Part shown: one piece after another, positions 1 through 10,385 of the stretch | Layout: every line of letters begins with the position of its first letter | How positions within the stretch are numbered: position 1 is the first letter of the stretch | NCBI GenBank assembly: GCA_024760905.1 | Contig: CM045734.1 | Span: 35,726,064-35,790,063 of the forward strand | Direction of reading: 5' to 3' | Source of the DNA: Plotosus lineatus | Taxonomy: Eukaryota; Chordata; Actinopteri; Siluriformes; Plotosidae | Length of the DNA: 64,000 bases | The notes under the pieces: model-generated | What the model saw: only the letters and a program-made list of their open reading frames with translations | The model's database searches: none | What the model was told of the DNA's origin: nothing | Position numbers and translations under genes: made by a program

Positions 1-2
1 AC

Positions 3-1454
3 GGGTTAACAACGACCGCCATCAGAGCTGTCAACCAACAGGGTGCTGATGGCAATTGGACTACTGTTGGTCGAAGAAGGAGAGGCGGGAGGCGTGTCCG
101 TAGGCAAAGAGAGAAGAGAAAAGGACTGAGAGTAGGGACTTTGAATGTTGGAATTATGCAAGGAAAAGGCAGAGAGCTGGCTGACATGATGCAGAGGAGG
201 AAGGTGGACATACTCTGTGTTCAGGAGACCAGGTGGAAATGTAGCAAAGCTAAAAGCTTAGGAGCGGGGTTTAAGCTGTTTTATCATGGTGTGGATGGGA
301 AGAGAAATGGAGTAGGAGTCATCTTGAAGGAGGGGTTTGTCAGGAATGTTCTAGAAGTGAAAAGAGTGTCAGACAGAGTGATGAGTCTCAAGTTAGAAAT
401 TGAAGGCGTGATGGTCAATGTTGTTAGTGCTTATGCCCCACAGGCAGGATGTGAGCTAGAAGAGAAGGAGAGATTCTGGAGTGAGTTAGATGAAGTGATG
501 CAGAGTACCCCCAGAGGTGAAAGAGTGGTCATTGGGGCAGACTTCAATGGACATGTTGGTGCAGCCAACAGAGGGGACGAGGAAGTGATGGGCAGGTTTG
601 GTATCCAGGACAGGAACACAGAAGGACAGATGTTGATCGATTTTGCAAAAAGGATGGAAATGGCTGTGGTGAATACTTTCTTCCAGAAGAAACAGGAGCA
701 GAGGGTGACTTATAAAAGTGGAGGTAAGAGCACACAGGTAGACTACATCTTGTGTAGGCGATGTAATTTGAAGGAAGTCAGTGACTGCAAAGTAGTAGTG
801 GGTGAGAGTGTTGCCAAACAGCATAGGATGGTGGTGTGCAGGATGTCGCTGATGGTGAGGAAGGTGAAAAAGGCAAAGGCAGAGCAGAAGACAAAGTGGT
901 GGAAGCTGAAAAAGGAAGCGTGTCGTGTTGTCTTCAAGGAGGAGTTGAAACAGGCTTTGGGTAGTCAGGAAGTGCTTCCAGATGACTGGAGAACCACAGC
1001 CAATGTGATCAGGGAGACAGGTAGGAGAGTACTTGGTGTGTCCTCTGGAAGGAAAGTAGATAAGGAGACTTGGTGGTGGAATGAGGAAGTGCAGGAGTGT
1101 GTACAAAGGAAGCGGTTAACTAAGAAGAAGTGGGACATAGAGAGGACTGAAGAGAGTAAACAAAAGTACAGGGAGACACAGTGTAAGGCGAAGGTAGCGG
1201 TGTCAAAGGCCAAACAGAGGGCATATGATGACTTGTATGATAGGTTGGACAGTAAGGAGGGAGAAAATTATTTATACAGATCGGCACAGCAGAGAAATAG
1301 AGATGGGGAAGACATGCACCAAGTTAGAGTGATAAAGGACAGAGAGGGAAATATACTGACTGATGACAGAAAAGGGCTGGGAAGATGGAAAGAGTACTTT
1401 GAAGAGCTGATGAATGAGGAAAATGAGAGAAAAAAGAGTAGGAGTGACCGTTGA
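3..1454 (+). pseudogene. RTE LINE ORF, endonuclease half, frameshifted at its 3' end
   Basis: This is an apurinic/apyrimidinic-like endonuclease that nicks target DNA to prime reverse transcription. Numbering from the TTG codon at 141, catalytic-type motifs are visible: VQET with the acidic Glu at about residue 29, SAYAP at 96-100, GADFNGHVG with Asp 134 and Asn 136, a GRFG motif at 151, DYILCR at 201 and KQHRM with His 228. The frame is open upstream to base 3 without a stop, so 141 is not a true start. After about residue 425 the frame breaks at a run of A and G (around 1428-1440), and the protein continues in another frame as the reverse transcriptase. In intact relatives the two halves form one polyprotein of about 1,000 residues. 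Codon use and motifs match the minus-strand copy at 37787-39343. Confidence 0.9.
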
Positions 1455-2799
1455 GGACCAGGAAGTAGCAAAGATTAGTAAGGGAGAAGTGAGGAGGGCA
1501 TTGAAGAGGATGAAGAGTGGAAAGGCAGTTGGCCCTGATGACATACTAGTTGAGGTATGGAAGTGTCTAGGGGAGGTAGCAGTAGATTTTCTGACAAGAA
1601 TATTCAACAAGGTCTTAGAAAGTGAGCAGATGCCGGAGGAATGGAGGAGAAGTTTGCTTTTGCCCATTTTTAAGAACAAGGGAGATATACAGAGTTGTGG
1701 CAACTACAGAGGGATACAGTTGATGAGCCATACAATCAAGTTATGGGAAAGAATAGTGGAAGCTAGACTAAGGGCAGAGGTCAGCATTTGTGAACAGCAG
1801 TTTGGTTTCATGCCAAGAAAGAGCACCACCGATGCAGTGTTTGCCTTGAGGATTTTAATAGAGAAGTACACAGAAGGTCAGAAGGAGCTGCATTGTGCCT
1901 TTGTGGATCTGGAGAAAGCATATGACAGGGTGCCGAGAGAAGAACTGTGGTATTGTATGAGGAAGTCTGGAGTGGCAGAGAAGTATGTTAGAGTGGTGCA
2001 GGACATGTATGAGAGATGCAAAACAGTGGTGAGGTGTGCTGTCGGTGTGACAGAAGAGTTCGAGGTGGGACTGCATCATGGGTCAGCTCTCAGCCCCTTC
2101 TTGTTTGCTATGGTGATGGATAGGCTGACAGACGAGGTTAGACAAGAATCTCCATGGACTATGATGTTTGCAGATGACATCGTGATCTGTAGTGAGAGCA
2201 GAGAGCAAGTGGAGGAAAATCTAGAGAGGTGGAGGTATGCCCTGGAAAGGAGGGGAATGAAGGTTAGTCTCAGTAAGACAGAATACATGTGTGTGAACGA
2301 CAAGGACCCAAGAGGAACGGTGAGGTTACAGGGGGCAGAGATAAAGAAGGTGGAGGATTTTAAGTACTTAGGCTCAACAATCCAGAGCAATGGAGAGTGT
2401 GGAAAAGAGGTGAAGAAGCAAGTGCAGGCAGGTTGGAATGGATGGAGAAAAGTGTCCGGTGTGATGTGTGATAGGAGAGTATCGGCAAGAATGAAGAGAA
2501 AAGTGTACAAGATGGTGATGAGGCCAGCAATGTTGTATGGTTTAGAGACAGTGGCCCTGGGGAAAAGACAGGAGTCAGAGTTGGAGGTAGCAGAGATGAA
2601 AATGTTGAGGTTCTCTTTTGGAGTAACGAGGATGGATAGGATCAGAAACGAGTACATCAGAGGGACAGCACATGTTAGATGTTTTGGAGACAAAGTCAGA
2701 GAGGCTAGATTGAGATGGTTTGTACAGAGGAGGGATAGTGAGTATATTGGTAGTAGGATGCCAGAGGAAGACCAAAGAGAAGATTTATGGATGTGGTGA
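1414..2799 (+). pseudogene. RTE LINE ORF, reverse transcriptase half, broken
   Basis: This is the reverse transcriptase of the LINE, which copies the element's RNA at the nicked target. Numbering from 1414, visible features are the finger motif SGKAVGPDDI (about 35-44), palm motif A FVDLEKAYDRV with Asp 165, motif B HHGSALSPFLF (220-230), and the catalytic FADD box at 252-255. Motif B has His where the other copy in this window (37787-39343) has Gln. Just before it, two residues (KV) present in that copy are missing. Near the C terminus a small deletion around 2718 and a larger one near 2760 shift the frame, so the ORF ends early. The element's usual last codons, reading CCGDP then stop, remain at 2872-2888 in another frame. 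Confidence 0.9.
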
Positions 2800-2926
2800 A
2801 GGCGGACATGAAGGTAGTTGGAGTAAGAATAGAAGATGCAGAGGATAGGGAGAGATGGAGGCAGATCATTTGCTGTGGCGACCCCTGAAGGGAACAACCG
2901 AAAAAAAAGGAAGAAGGCACACCAAC

Positions 2927-3440
2927 ATGATAAAATACATATTTGAAGGTCAGAGTGCAACTGTGATTTAATAGTCGTGTTAGTGTCCAATATTCTGTGT
3001 TCAACAGTGTGGTGGGACAGTTGGATGTCCGATACCACACGTTTTAGTTTGTCGTTTTCAGGAGACAAGATTTCAACAATGTCACTAAGGGATTTTATCA
3101 TGAACTTTCCTTCACTGTATGGTGTTTTGGCCTGTGCAATATTCCAAGCCAGTTGATATGATGCAAGCGTTACGGTCTCTGAGCTCCCCGTAAATTTTTG
3201 GAAAAAAACTGTATCTGCTTTTCTTCCTGACATTTCAAAGTGAACAACTTGTACTTGCAAAATTCTGTCCCTTTTGGAAATTCCTGGTCAAATTTAGCAT
3301 GCAGTGAGCTGAGGTGGTGCTGAAGATTTCCAAGTTTTGAAATGCACCAAAGATGCCTGACATATAAGGCAGAATGGCTTTCCATTACATTCAAGAACAA
3401 CAACAAAACTCCCACTCTGTTAAAAATGTCCTTTGTTCAT
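2927..3440 (-). pseudogene. BED/hAT transposase-like remnant (GTF2IRD2/ZBED-like)
   Basis: Two overlapping minus-strand frames together resemble the N-terminal part of hAT-derived proteins related to GTF2IRD2, ZBED and SCAND3. One frame (about 3415-3240) carries a degenerate zinc-finger-like stretch ending in LSSLHAKF. The next (about 3225-2930) carries LASYQLAWNIAQAKTPYSEG and LSHHTVEHRI, the region linking the BED finger to the catalytic core in these families. A frameshift near 3220-3240 separates them. The RTE 3' end lies directly beside it, so the LINE may have landed in this older sequence. No catalytic core is visible. The family call rests on resemblance only. Confidence 0.6.
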
Positions 3441-3664
3441 CTTTATATTTTCATTTTGCTGCCATTTTAAGAGCAAATTTGACACAAATTGTTGACTGAA
3501 ATGATCTCGTCCATACTGGGAAGCTTTGCAGTGTTTTCATCTCACGCACACAAGCATTTGAACTCAAGCGAAGCAAACACGCACATTTAAAAAACCACAA
3601 ACTTTGATATGAACATAAAAGCCACGTGAAACTAGGCAAAGAGCCACATGCAGCTCGGAAGCCG

Positions 3665-3985
3665 CGGGTTGCCGCGAGTTACCTGACCTAGTAAAGCAAA
3701 TGGGTGCCAGTAAAATTATTGTGAAGGTAGCCTGCAAACGGATTAGCATCCCATCCAGAAGGAGATGATCTCCTAGTCACTTCAAACTACAGAAACTGGT
3801 CAGTGGCTCAGTGGTTAAGGCTATAGGTTACTGATCTGAAGTTTGATTCAAGCCCCAGCAGGCCCAGGCTAAGACTGTTGGGCCCTTGAGCAAGGCCCTT
3901 AACCTTCTATTGCTTACTTGTGTCAAAATAAAATAATAATTAAGTGTGCCAAGTCCTGTAAATGTAAATGGATAAGCTCCAGCTC
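3665..3985 (+). repeat. tRNA-derived SINE (third family), degraded
   Basis: An RNA polymerase III-like head starts near 3798 (tggctcagtggttaaggc) with a B-box-like ttcaagcccc at 3848. It is followed by gggcccttgagcaaggccct, wording typical of a widespread teleost tRNA-SINE. The 130 bases in front resemble another teleost repeat. No clear target duplication. Confidence 0.6.
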
Positions 3986-4806
3986 CGATGAACTAGTAGA
4001 CTCAGATGTTAAAAGCCCAGCAGACTTGCCTACCCTCCATACATAAATACATATACACACCCTCTGTTGACACCGCCTCCACCTTATATCTCAAAATATG
4101 AGGAAGGTCACTGCATTTGATAACGAGTCTCTCTTTGACCCAAAATTTATGAAATCCACACTTTGTGGACAAGAAAGTAAATAGATAAGTGGGGGCCAAT
4201 TGAAAATCTTGTGTTTTTATCAACAACATTGTGAAAACCCCCCTCCGGTAAGCTTGTGTTTTCTAACCAGTGCTATGCAACTTTGCCTTGGATAGGTGTT
4301 ATTTCTCAGCTTTATAAGAACAAGAGATAAAAACATCTGTTTATTTATTCTTACTCTACATGACATACATGCATGTAGAAATAACACAGAGAACAGCTGA
4401 AGAGAGCTGGGTGAAGAAAAGGGAGTGACAGGGAGAAAGAACGAGAAGATGGCAATTTGGAAAGAAATTCACTCGAGTATCCTAAAGAATACCAATGAGC
4501 CTCAAGCTATGTCTCAATTCAAGTCATACTCTGCACACACCACTACATGAAATATTTAATAATGCGTGCACTATAAAGCTCAGAGGAGGAATTAATTTCA
4601 TTCAGGCTATAGTTATCTCATTAATAAACCTATAATATCTTTGTGTAATTAGGTCGAGCTCATCTTGCCCTCTCCTTGTACAGTACATTCCCCCTGTAGC
4701 TTAGGCATTGTGTGGACCTATAATCTCCAACTGCCTTTAAGACTTGTTATGAAGATTAAGTCAAACTGGTTTAAATGACATGAATTAGTTAACACTTTTG
4801 TAAATA
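3986..4806. other. Unannotated sequence
   Basis: AT-rich unique-looking DNA. I found no convincing exon, RNA gene or named repeat; the short ORF on the minus strand near 4002-4229 has no recognisable features. Confidence 0.5.
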
Positions 4807-5190
4807 CAGTGGTACCTGACTTTTAGAAAGTCTCACCAACGAAAAATGCAGGTTATGAAACATATTTTCCTAAAATTTTTGTCTCTGGATATGAAGCAAG
4901 TTCAGGTTACAAAAGCGCCATCTTAAAAATTCAAACACGCCATTCAAACATTCTAACAATGCGCGAGTTGCTTTCCCATTGGTTGTCTCCCAACACCCTG
5001 CCTCGCTGGCCTCCCATTGGCTATGAGGGAGCTGAATCTCCTTAATACAGTACTGTACCCAAAATGCTTTTCATGTGCCTTCGACCCATTGTTCGACACG
5101 CACACGTGAAGGAGAGTTGTACTGTTGATTCGTGAGTTTTGTGAGTTTTTTTGAGTGTGCTTATTGCAAAGTTATTTTTCGTTCTTAATT

Positions 5191-6371
5191 ATGAGCCCCA
5201 AGAAAGTGATTCCCGGTGAGACTGAATAGAAGAAGCTGGCTCCGTTATCAATAAAAGTAAAACAGGAGATGATAAAAAAAAAATATGAAAGTGAGATACG
5301 GTTGTGTAAAATCGCAAAGGAGTATGGCCGAAACCCCTCTACAATCGAGACGATGTTGAAGCAGGAGGAGGCATTAAAACAGTGGTTCTTCACCTTGTTG
5401 GTGGTACTGAACCCCACCAGTTTCATATGCTTATTCACCGAGCCCTTCTTTAGTGAAAAATAAAATATGATTTTTTTTTTTCAAATTCAAGACACAGGTA
5501 TATGTTTTTACTGGGGCACCAAAATGAACCGTGCATTAACATCACTGTGTTCAAAGAACAAAACCAATACAATGCATGAACTCCGCCCATCACAACTACT
5601 TACATTTTTATGTGAGGTGCGCATCTGAGTGCGTGCGTGTGCGTGCATCTGTATATGTGTGTATTTGTTTTATTTACATTGTATGAATTATTTTTTAATG
5701 TTTAATCGTTATTATAAGCATTTATAGCATTGAATGTGTATTTATATATGTACATATACATGTACGTATACGTCAGTCAGCACAGGGTTGATCCTACTTT
5801 TCAAATCATGCAGATAGGACGCCGACGAATATCACGTTCTGTTATATATGTGAGTCCATGTTGTACATATTCGTCCAACCACTTTCTTTTTTACTCAACA
5901 TAGTATGGATTAAAACATTAAGAAAGAAATCACACGACGTACCATCACAACAGTCACAATTCAACTACTGAGTGCACCAAATTTCCTGCAGCACAAATTG
6001 GCCAAGCAATGTAGTGTGATCACCTGCAGCCAGTGATGGCCAAGCGGGGCGTGTCGTCAGGAAGATGAGTCAGGTGTGTGTCTTGACCTCCGCCGAACCC
6101 CTGAGACTGACTCACCAAACCCCTAGGGTTCGACCGAACCCAGGTTAGGAACCACTGCATTAAAAGCAGAGATACAGTGACAGAGGCGATTTTTGAATCA
6201 GAAAAGGACCTTCAAAGCGGAGATCCAGTGACGGAGGCGATTATTTCGGAAAAAGCAACCGCCATATTTAAGGACCTCATGAATGAGGGTGGGGGTGAGT
6301 ATTCTTCAGACCAGCAACACCCGGACTTTAAAGCGTCACATGGGTGGTTCGAGAGCTTTAAAAAAAGGTAA
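5191..6371 (+). pseudogene. Tigger transposase N-terminal fragment, split by a hAT insertion
   Basis: From ATG 5191 the frame reads MSPKKVIPGETE, then a stop at 5227, then a CENP-B-type helix-turn-helix segment with KVKQEMIKKKYESE and IAKEYGRNPSTIETMLKQE. This is the DNA-binding domain of pogo/Tigger transposases. The hAT at 5380-6157 interrupts it after codons for EEALK. Coding resumes at about 6158 with ISEKATAIFKDLMNE and FKASHGWFESFKKR, the second CENP-B-like helix block, with in-frame stops. The DDE catalytic domain is absent. Non-functional remnant. Confidence 0.8.
5380..6157 (+). mobile_element. hAT-type non-autonomous element with captured Tigger-D segment
   Basis: The ends are cagtggttcttcacc and ggttaggaaccactg, typical hAT terminal inverted repeats. 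The flanking 8-bp duplication is perfect: cattaaaa at 5372-5379 and 6158-6165. There is no transposase. Bases 5602-5800 match the internal part of the Tigger-D elements (for example 27402-27917) but lack that family's ends. A second copy of the same chimera is at 63085-63840. Confidence 0.92.
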
Positions 6372-6577
6372 ATAATTTTCTTTTACTTTTAACACATATT
6401 TCATACACATTTCATACAAAATTGGTGTACTTTTATCATTTTTAAAGGGTTTATGGGGTAGTATTTGGAGCCTTGGAACGAATCACGTGTTTTACAAATG
6501 CTGTTCAACTTACGAAAAATGCAGTTTACGAAAAGGTGCTGTAACGAATTAATTTCGTAAAGTCAGGTACCACCGTA

Positions 6578-6962
6578 CCCACAGATCCACAATTGTGTAA
6601 ATACACACTGTTCAAACAGTATGTTGTGGTACATACAGTATGAAGGGCTGAGAACCAGAATGGTTTAAGTTTCTGTCTGTAACTTATGTATGTAAGTGAT
6701 AAAATTCAACTTACAAGAAAAGTTTGTACAATTTGTTTCCCAAGTCTTAAGTTTGTCAAATTGATTTATTATGGTTTAAATAAATTTTGCATTAAATAAA
6801 AATTTAATTTTCTATTTGCTTTATTGAAAGAATGTTGTTTTGACAGGCTTTATCAGTTTTTATGGCTTAATGATGGATTTCGTGCAAGTAAAGGAACAGA
6901 ATAGACTTGTTACATGCTATTAGCCTTATTTTTTTGTGTGTAATTTAAAATCATTAACACTC
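6578..6962. other. Unannotated sequence
   Basis: AT-rich; nothing recognisable. Confidence 0.5.
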
Positions 6963-7298
6963 GTCCATTCATTTTGTGAACCGCTTAATCCTAATTAGGG
7001 TCATGGGGAGACTGGTGCCTAGCTCAGCCAACTCTGGGTAAGGGCAGAGTACCCTCTGTACAGTTCGCCATGCCATCGCACGACAGAAACATACTCTTGA
7101 TGAAAGACAGCAATGGTTCGTTTACATGTCTCTCACAACAGACAATGAGAGACATGGCCAGCCTTTGATAACCCAGTTAGCTACACTGGGGGACAGTAGT
7201 GACAACCCATTGATAGTGGGGCTTGGGAACCCCCCCCCCCCCCCCCCCAACCATTGGATCATTAATCCAGCACCCTACCACCGGGCTAACACTGCGCA
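6963..7298 (-). repeat. SINE-1B (tRNA-like head, SINE-2-type tail)
   Basis: Reverse copy. The tail side begins ccgcttaatcctaattaggg and the head end near 7298 carries degraded A/B-box sequence. The internal poly-C tract is expanded to about 18 C at 7231-7248. Body blocks ctttgataacccagttagct and gagagacatggc identify SINE-1. Confidence 0.8.
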
Positions 7299-7799
7299 TC
7301 TTCATTAAGATCAGAAAACAAATCTGCATCTGAAACAAGAAAATAAAAGACTTTCAGTTTCTGTCTTTCCGGTAATATTTTCTAGAAAAAGGAAGTTTCT
7401 TTTGAATTCAACTAGATGGTGATAAAATGAGTAACCATGTTGGTAAGTTTTGAAGAAAAATCTGATTTTTTTTTAGGTATAGAAAATATCTGAAAGAGTT
7501 TCACTTCTTTTGCTACAATTTATAACGTGAGTTAGCAGAATTTGAAAGTGGAACTATCAGCTGTCAGTGCAGGACATTTTTTTTATTTTTGTATTTTTTT
7601 CTGTTTGTATGAATCGACCAAAACAAAAAAGGCTTGTAATATACATTTTATACTATAGTATATACCCAACATTGATAAAAATCTCACATAACCAAAACCC
7701 AAACAGATTTTTGAATAAAATCTATGGACATTTTTGCTTTTTGTGAATATTTTCAGCAGTAGTTTAATATATAGTTTGACAGTAACATGATGCAGAACT
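7299..7799. other. Unannotated sequence
   Basis: AT-rich; no gene or named repeat recognised. Confidence 0.5.
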
Positions 7800-8092
7800 T
7801 ACTCACTCATTTGACCAACAGCTTAATCATATTAGGCATGCTGGGATACAAGTCTATCTCAGCCTACACCGGACAAAAGTAATGTGTATACCCAGAACAG
7901 CTCTCCAGACCATCGCAGAGCCAACACAGACTACCACTCACACTCACACCAACGGGCAATTTGGAAGAGATAATTAAACCAATGTACTTGTCTTTCGGAC
8001 TATGGGAGGAAACCAGGGTATAGTACTTGGAGAAAACCCACTCATGGGTAGAACATGCAAACTAATTCCAGTACTCACACCCAGGCCCTTCC
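7800..8092 (-). repeat. SINE-2, reverse copy, head missing
   Basis: The order of blocks is that of the abundant teleost tRNA-SINE: cagcttaatcatattaggc, then gggcaatttggaagag, then gactatgggaggaaacca, then aacatgcaaact. It stops before the promoter head. Confidence 0.7.
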
Positions 8093-8134
8093 TGCCCTTA
8101 TTATTTATCATTAAATAATTTTTTTATGACTGCA

Positions 8135-8402
8135 TGTCCCAGGCCCCCAGTGCAGCTAACTGGGTTATCAAAGTCCAGCCATGTCTCTCACTGTCTATCT
8201 GTCTATGGTGAGAGGTATGAAAAAGCACAATTGCTAACTTTAGTCAAGAGTAAGCTGCATAGCCGTCAGCATGTTTCTGCCCTGTGATGGCCTGGTGAGC
8301 TGTCCAGGGTGTGCTCTGCCCTCGCTCCGAGTCAGCTGAGATGGGCGCCAGCCTCCCCACGACCCTAATTAGGATTAAGCGGTTCAGAAAATGAATAAAA
8401 GC
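8135..8402 (+). repeat. SINE-1B, 5'-truncated
   Basis: It starts in the body (cagtgcagctaactgggtta) and continues to the B tail ending ccctaattaggattaagcgg and ttcagaaaatgaata. The promoter head is absent, as expected from incomplete reverse transcription. Confidence 0.85.
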
Positions 8403-10027
8403 ATGCCCCAGAGAGTCCACTTCCACTTATATTACTTATAACACTATAATAAATCTTTGACACAGAAGTGTCTAAAACTAAATATCACCAGACTATTTTT
8501 ACACAAAATACCATACATTGGAAATCCTTCAAATTACTCTGTCCCAAATAATAACTCTTTAACAATTCCCAGTGATAATTGGGACCAAATTGAAATTGTG
8601 ATCCCAGAAGGAAAATGTTGAAGGCAAATTGCACAACACTCAAGATTTTTTTTTTAACATGGAGCAGCACACTGACTCAGGCACTGGCAGGCAAAAAGAA
8701 TGAGGGGAGAGTCAGAGGTTACAACAACCGCCTATGAGGCTTGTAGCCCAACCTTACTTTTTCAAATGACATCTTGTGAGGAGAATCATCAGCCGATGGC
8801 AAGCCCTAAGATGAAGTCTTTTTAACCTACAAGGCGTGACGTTACCAGGTACCTTCCTAATGTATTCTCTTAATGTATTAATGAAATCGTAAAATTTACG
8901 CAGTCTATGTAAAATGTAGGTAAAAGTTTGTAAATGTTTATTGCGATCAATTAATTTTATTCAGTTTGACGTATGACATTTAAAGTAAATATACATAAGA
9001 ACCGTAGATCCCAGCATTATAGTATACTGTGATGCTCCACATGCTTTGGGGGCAGAATTTAGACAGTTGAGGTCTTAAGTTCAAATTCCTCACTGGGGAT
9101 CAGGAACTGCAAGTGGCCCGAGGTCAGTGTATTCTGTTAACTCTTACACAGCAGGGTATGTGTGTGAGGTGAGAGAAAGTGTACTGGAGTGTACAGAGAC
9201 ATATTCTAGTATTGATTTTGACCTTTCATAATCTTCTGATAGCCAGTAGATAAACGAGAAAGTGACGTGGGGGAAAAAGCAGTGTAAAAGGTTCACAAAA
9301 CTGCAGTAATGGTCTGTTGTCTCAGAGTAAAGAAGGCTCTGAGCTCAATCCTTGCAGGGCCTGTATTTATGGACCAATCATGTAATTGCTTTTCTTGTCA
9401 GAATCTGATTCTAAGCCTGTTGATCCATGTTGAGGTCAAACTCTTACACAGTCTCACCTAACTTTAATCTCTGTGAGACTGTGATCAAATGGAGTGAGTG
9501 AGATTTTCATCAAAGTCAGATGTCTGGCAGGTGATAAAGAGGAGTACAGCTTTGGTTGCAGGGGACGAGTGTCATCCAGACAAATTGAGATACGACTATC
9601 TGATTGATCTTTCAAGGACCAACACCAAGTGCAGCAGCTTCCTGGCTGTGATTTAATGCATCTAACCCTTTCTCTCCCTTTCTGCAGGTCAGCCATTGTG
9701 GAGAAAAGTGAGGGAAATCAGCCATGTCATAAATCTCCACACTTCCTTGTACTTCAAGGAAACAAGGGAATGCCCCCAGTCCACAGCTCATTAAACCTGT
9801 TTTGCTCTTAATTCCCAGTTTCTTCATTTCGAAGGGAATATCTCAGGGTAGACATGAATGAATCATATCAAGGACATCAGTGATGCTGACACTGTGAAAC
9901 AGAGATGTATATGGGATGTGGATGCATCAGTTTATTTATCTAATTAATTTTTGAAAACTACATATTTTTTAGTTATTTACTATACAGTGTAAATATTCAA
10001 CAGAAAATTTAATCTTTCAAGACATTT
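8403..10027. other. Unannotated, mostly unique sequence
   Basis: I found no supported exon. A tRNA-like B-box (aagttcaaattcct at about 9078) suggests a decayed SINE near 9050-9140. The stretch 9490-9850 is less AT-rich and has a splice-acceptor-like tract (ctttctctccctttctgcag at 9669-9688), but no good reading frame follows it. Confidence 0.4.
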
Positions 10028-10290
10028 GCATTCAGAATCAGAATACTTTATTGATCCTGGAGGAAATTGTGTAAAACAGCGATAAAAAAAAAAAAAATCA
10101 AAAACAAAAAACCTCAAGCCACATATCGATAAGGCAGCAACTTATGAACATAATGAGTACAAGAAAAAAAAAGTTAAAAGTAAATTAAAAAAAGAGTTCA
10201 AAGTACAGTAAGGGCAGGAGCGCTGCAATAGACTGCACGCCGGTTGATGCATGAGCACTAAATTGGGTAAATTGCTGTGTATACAATACA
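10028..10290 (-). repeat. L2/Rex1-like LINE 3' end or derived repeat
   Basis: The block tcagaatactttattgatcc followed by ggaggaaattg is the reverse of a tail common to several teleost LINEs and SINEs. The following A-rich sequence is not diagnostic. Confidence 0.45.
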
Positions 10291-10385
10291 TTTTCTTAGT
10301 ATTCTAGCTCCCATTTAATCTTAAACCTGATAGAACCCCATGATCGTAAAATCATGGTTCACATGTACATATATTTTGTATACAA

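Larger units (their letters stand above)
1..2916 (+). mobile_element. RTE-type LINE retrotransposon, 5' end beyond the window
   Basis: The region encodes an apurinic-type endonuclease followed by a reverse transcriptase. It ends in the family 3' terminus, gctgtggcgacccctgaag followed by a purine-rich A/G tail. The reading frame is already open at base 3, so the element starts left of the window. Copies of the same family occur at 29347-29558, 35363-35990, 37787-39343 and 55812-56113. Frameshifts and small deletions make this copy inactive. Assignment to the RTE clade rests on protein resemblance; the exact subfamily is not known. Confidence 0.93.
4807..6575 (+). mobile_element. Tigger/pogo-type DNA transposon, internally deleted, carrying a nested hAT
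   Basis: Terminal inverted repeats start cagtggtacctgactt on the left and end aagtcaggtaccaccg on the right. They are flanked by TA at 4805-4806 and 6576-6577, the target of the Tc1/mariner superfamily. Without the hAT insertion at 5380-6157 it is only about 980 bp, too short for a full transposase. A remnant of a pogo-type transposase N terminus lies inside. Confidence 0.88.

Noticed and set aside
486..1106. 206-codon ORF on the minus strand
   Set aside because: It lies antisense to the RTE endonuclease frame and shows no domain of its own; a shadow of the real coding strand. The same holds for 2076-2925 and for 35229-36047 and 37900-39341 on the plus strand.
5269..5463. 64-codon ORF as a stand-alone gene
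   Set aside because: The first half is Tigger transposase and the second half is read from the inserted hAT, so it is a chimera of two transposons.
9669..9811. Splice acceptor followed by an exon
   Set aside because: The pyrimidine tract and AG look good, but the frames behind it are short, have no partner exon and show no domain.
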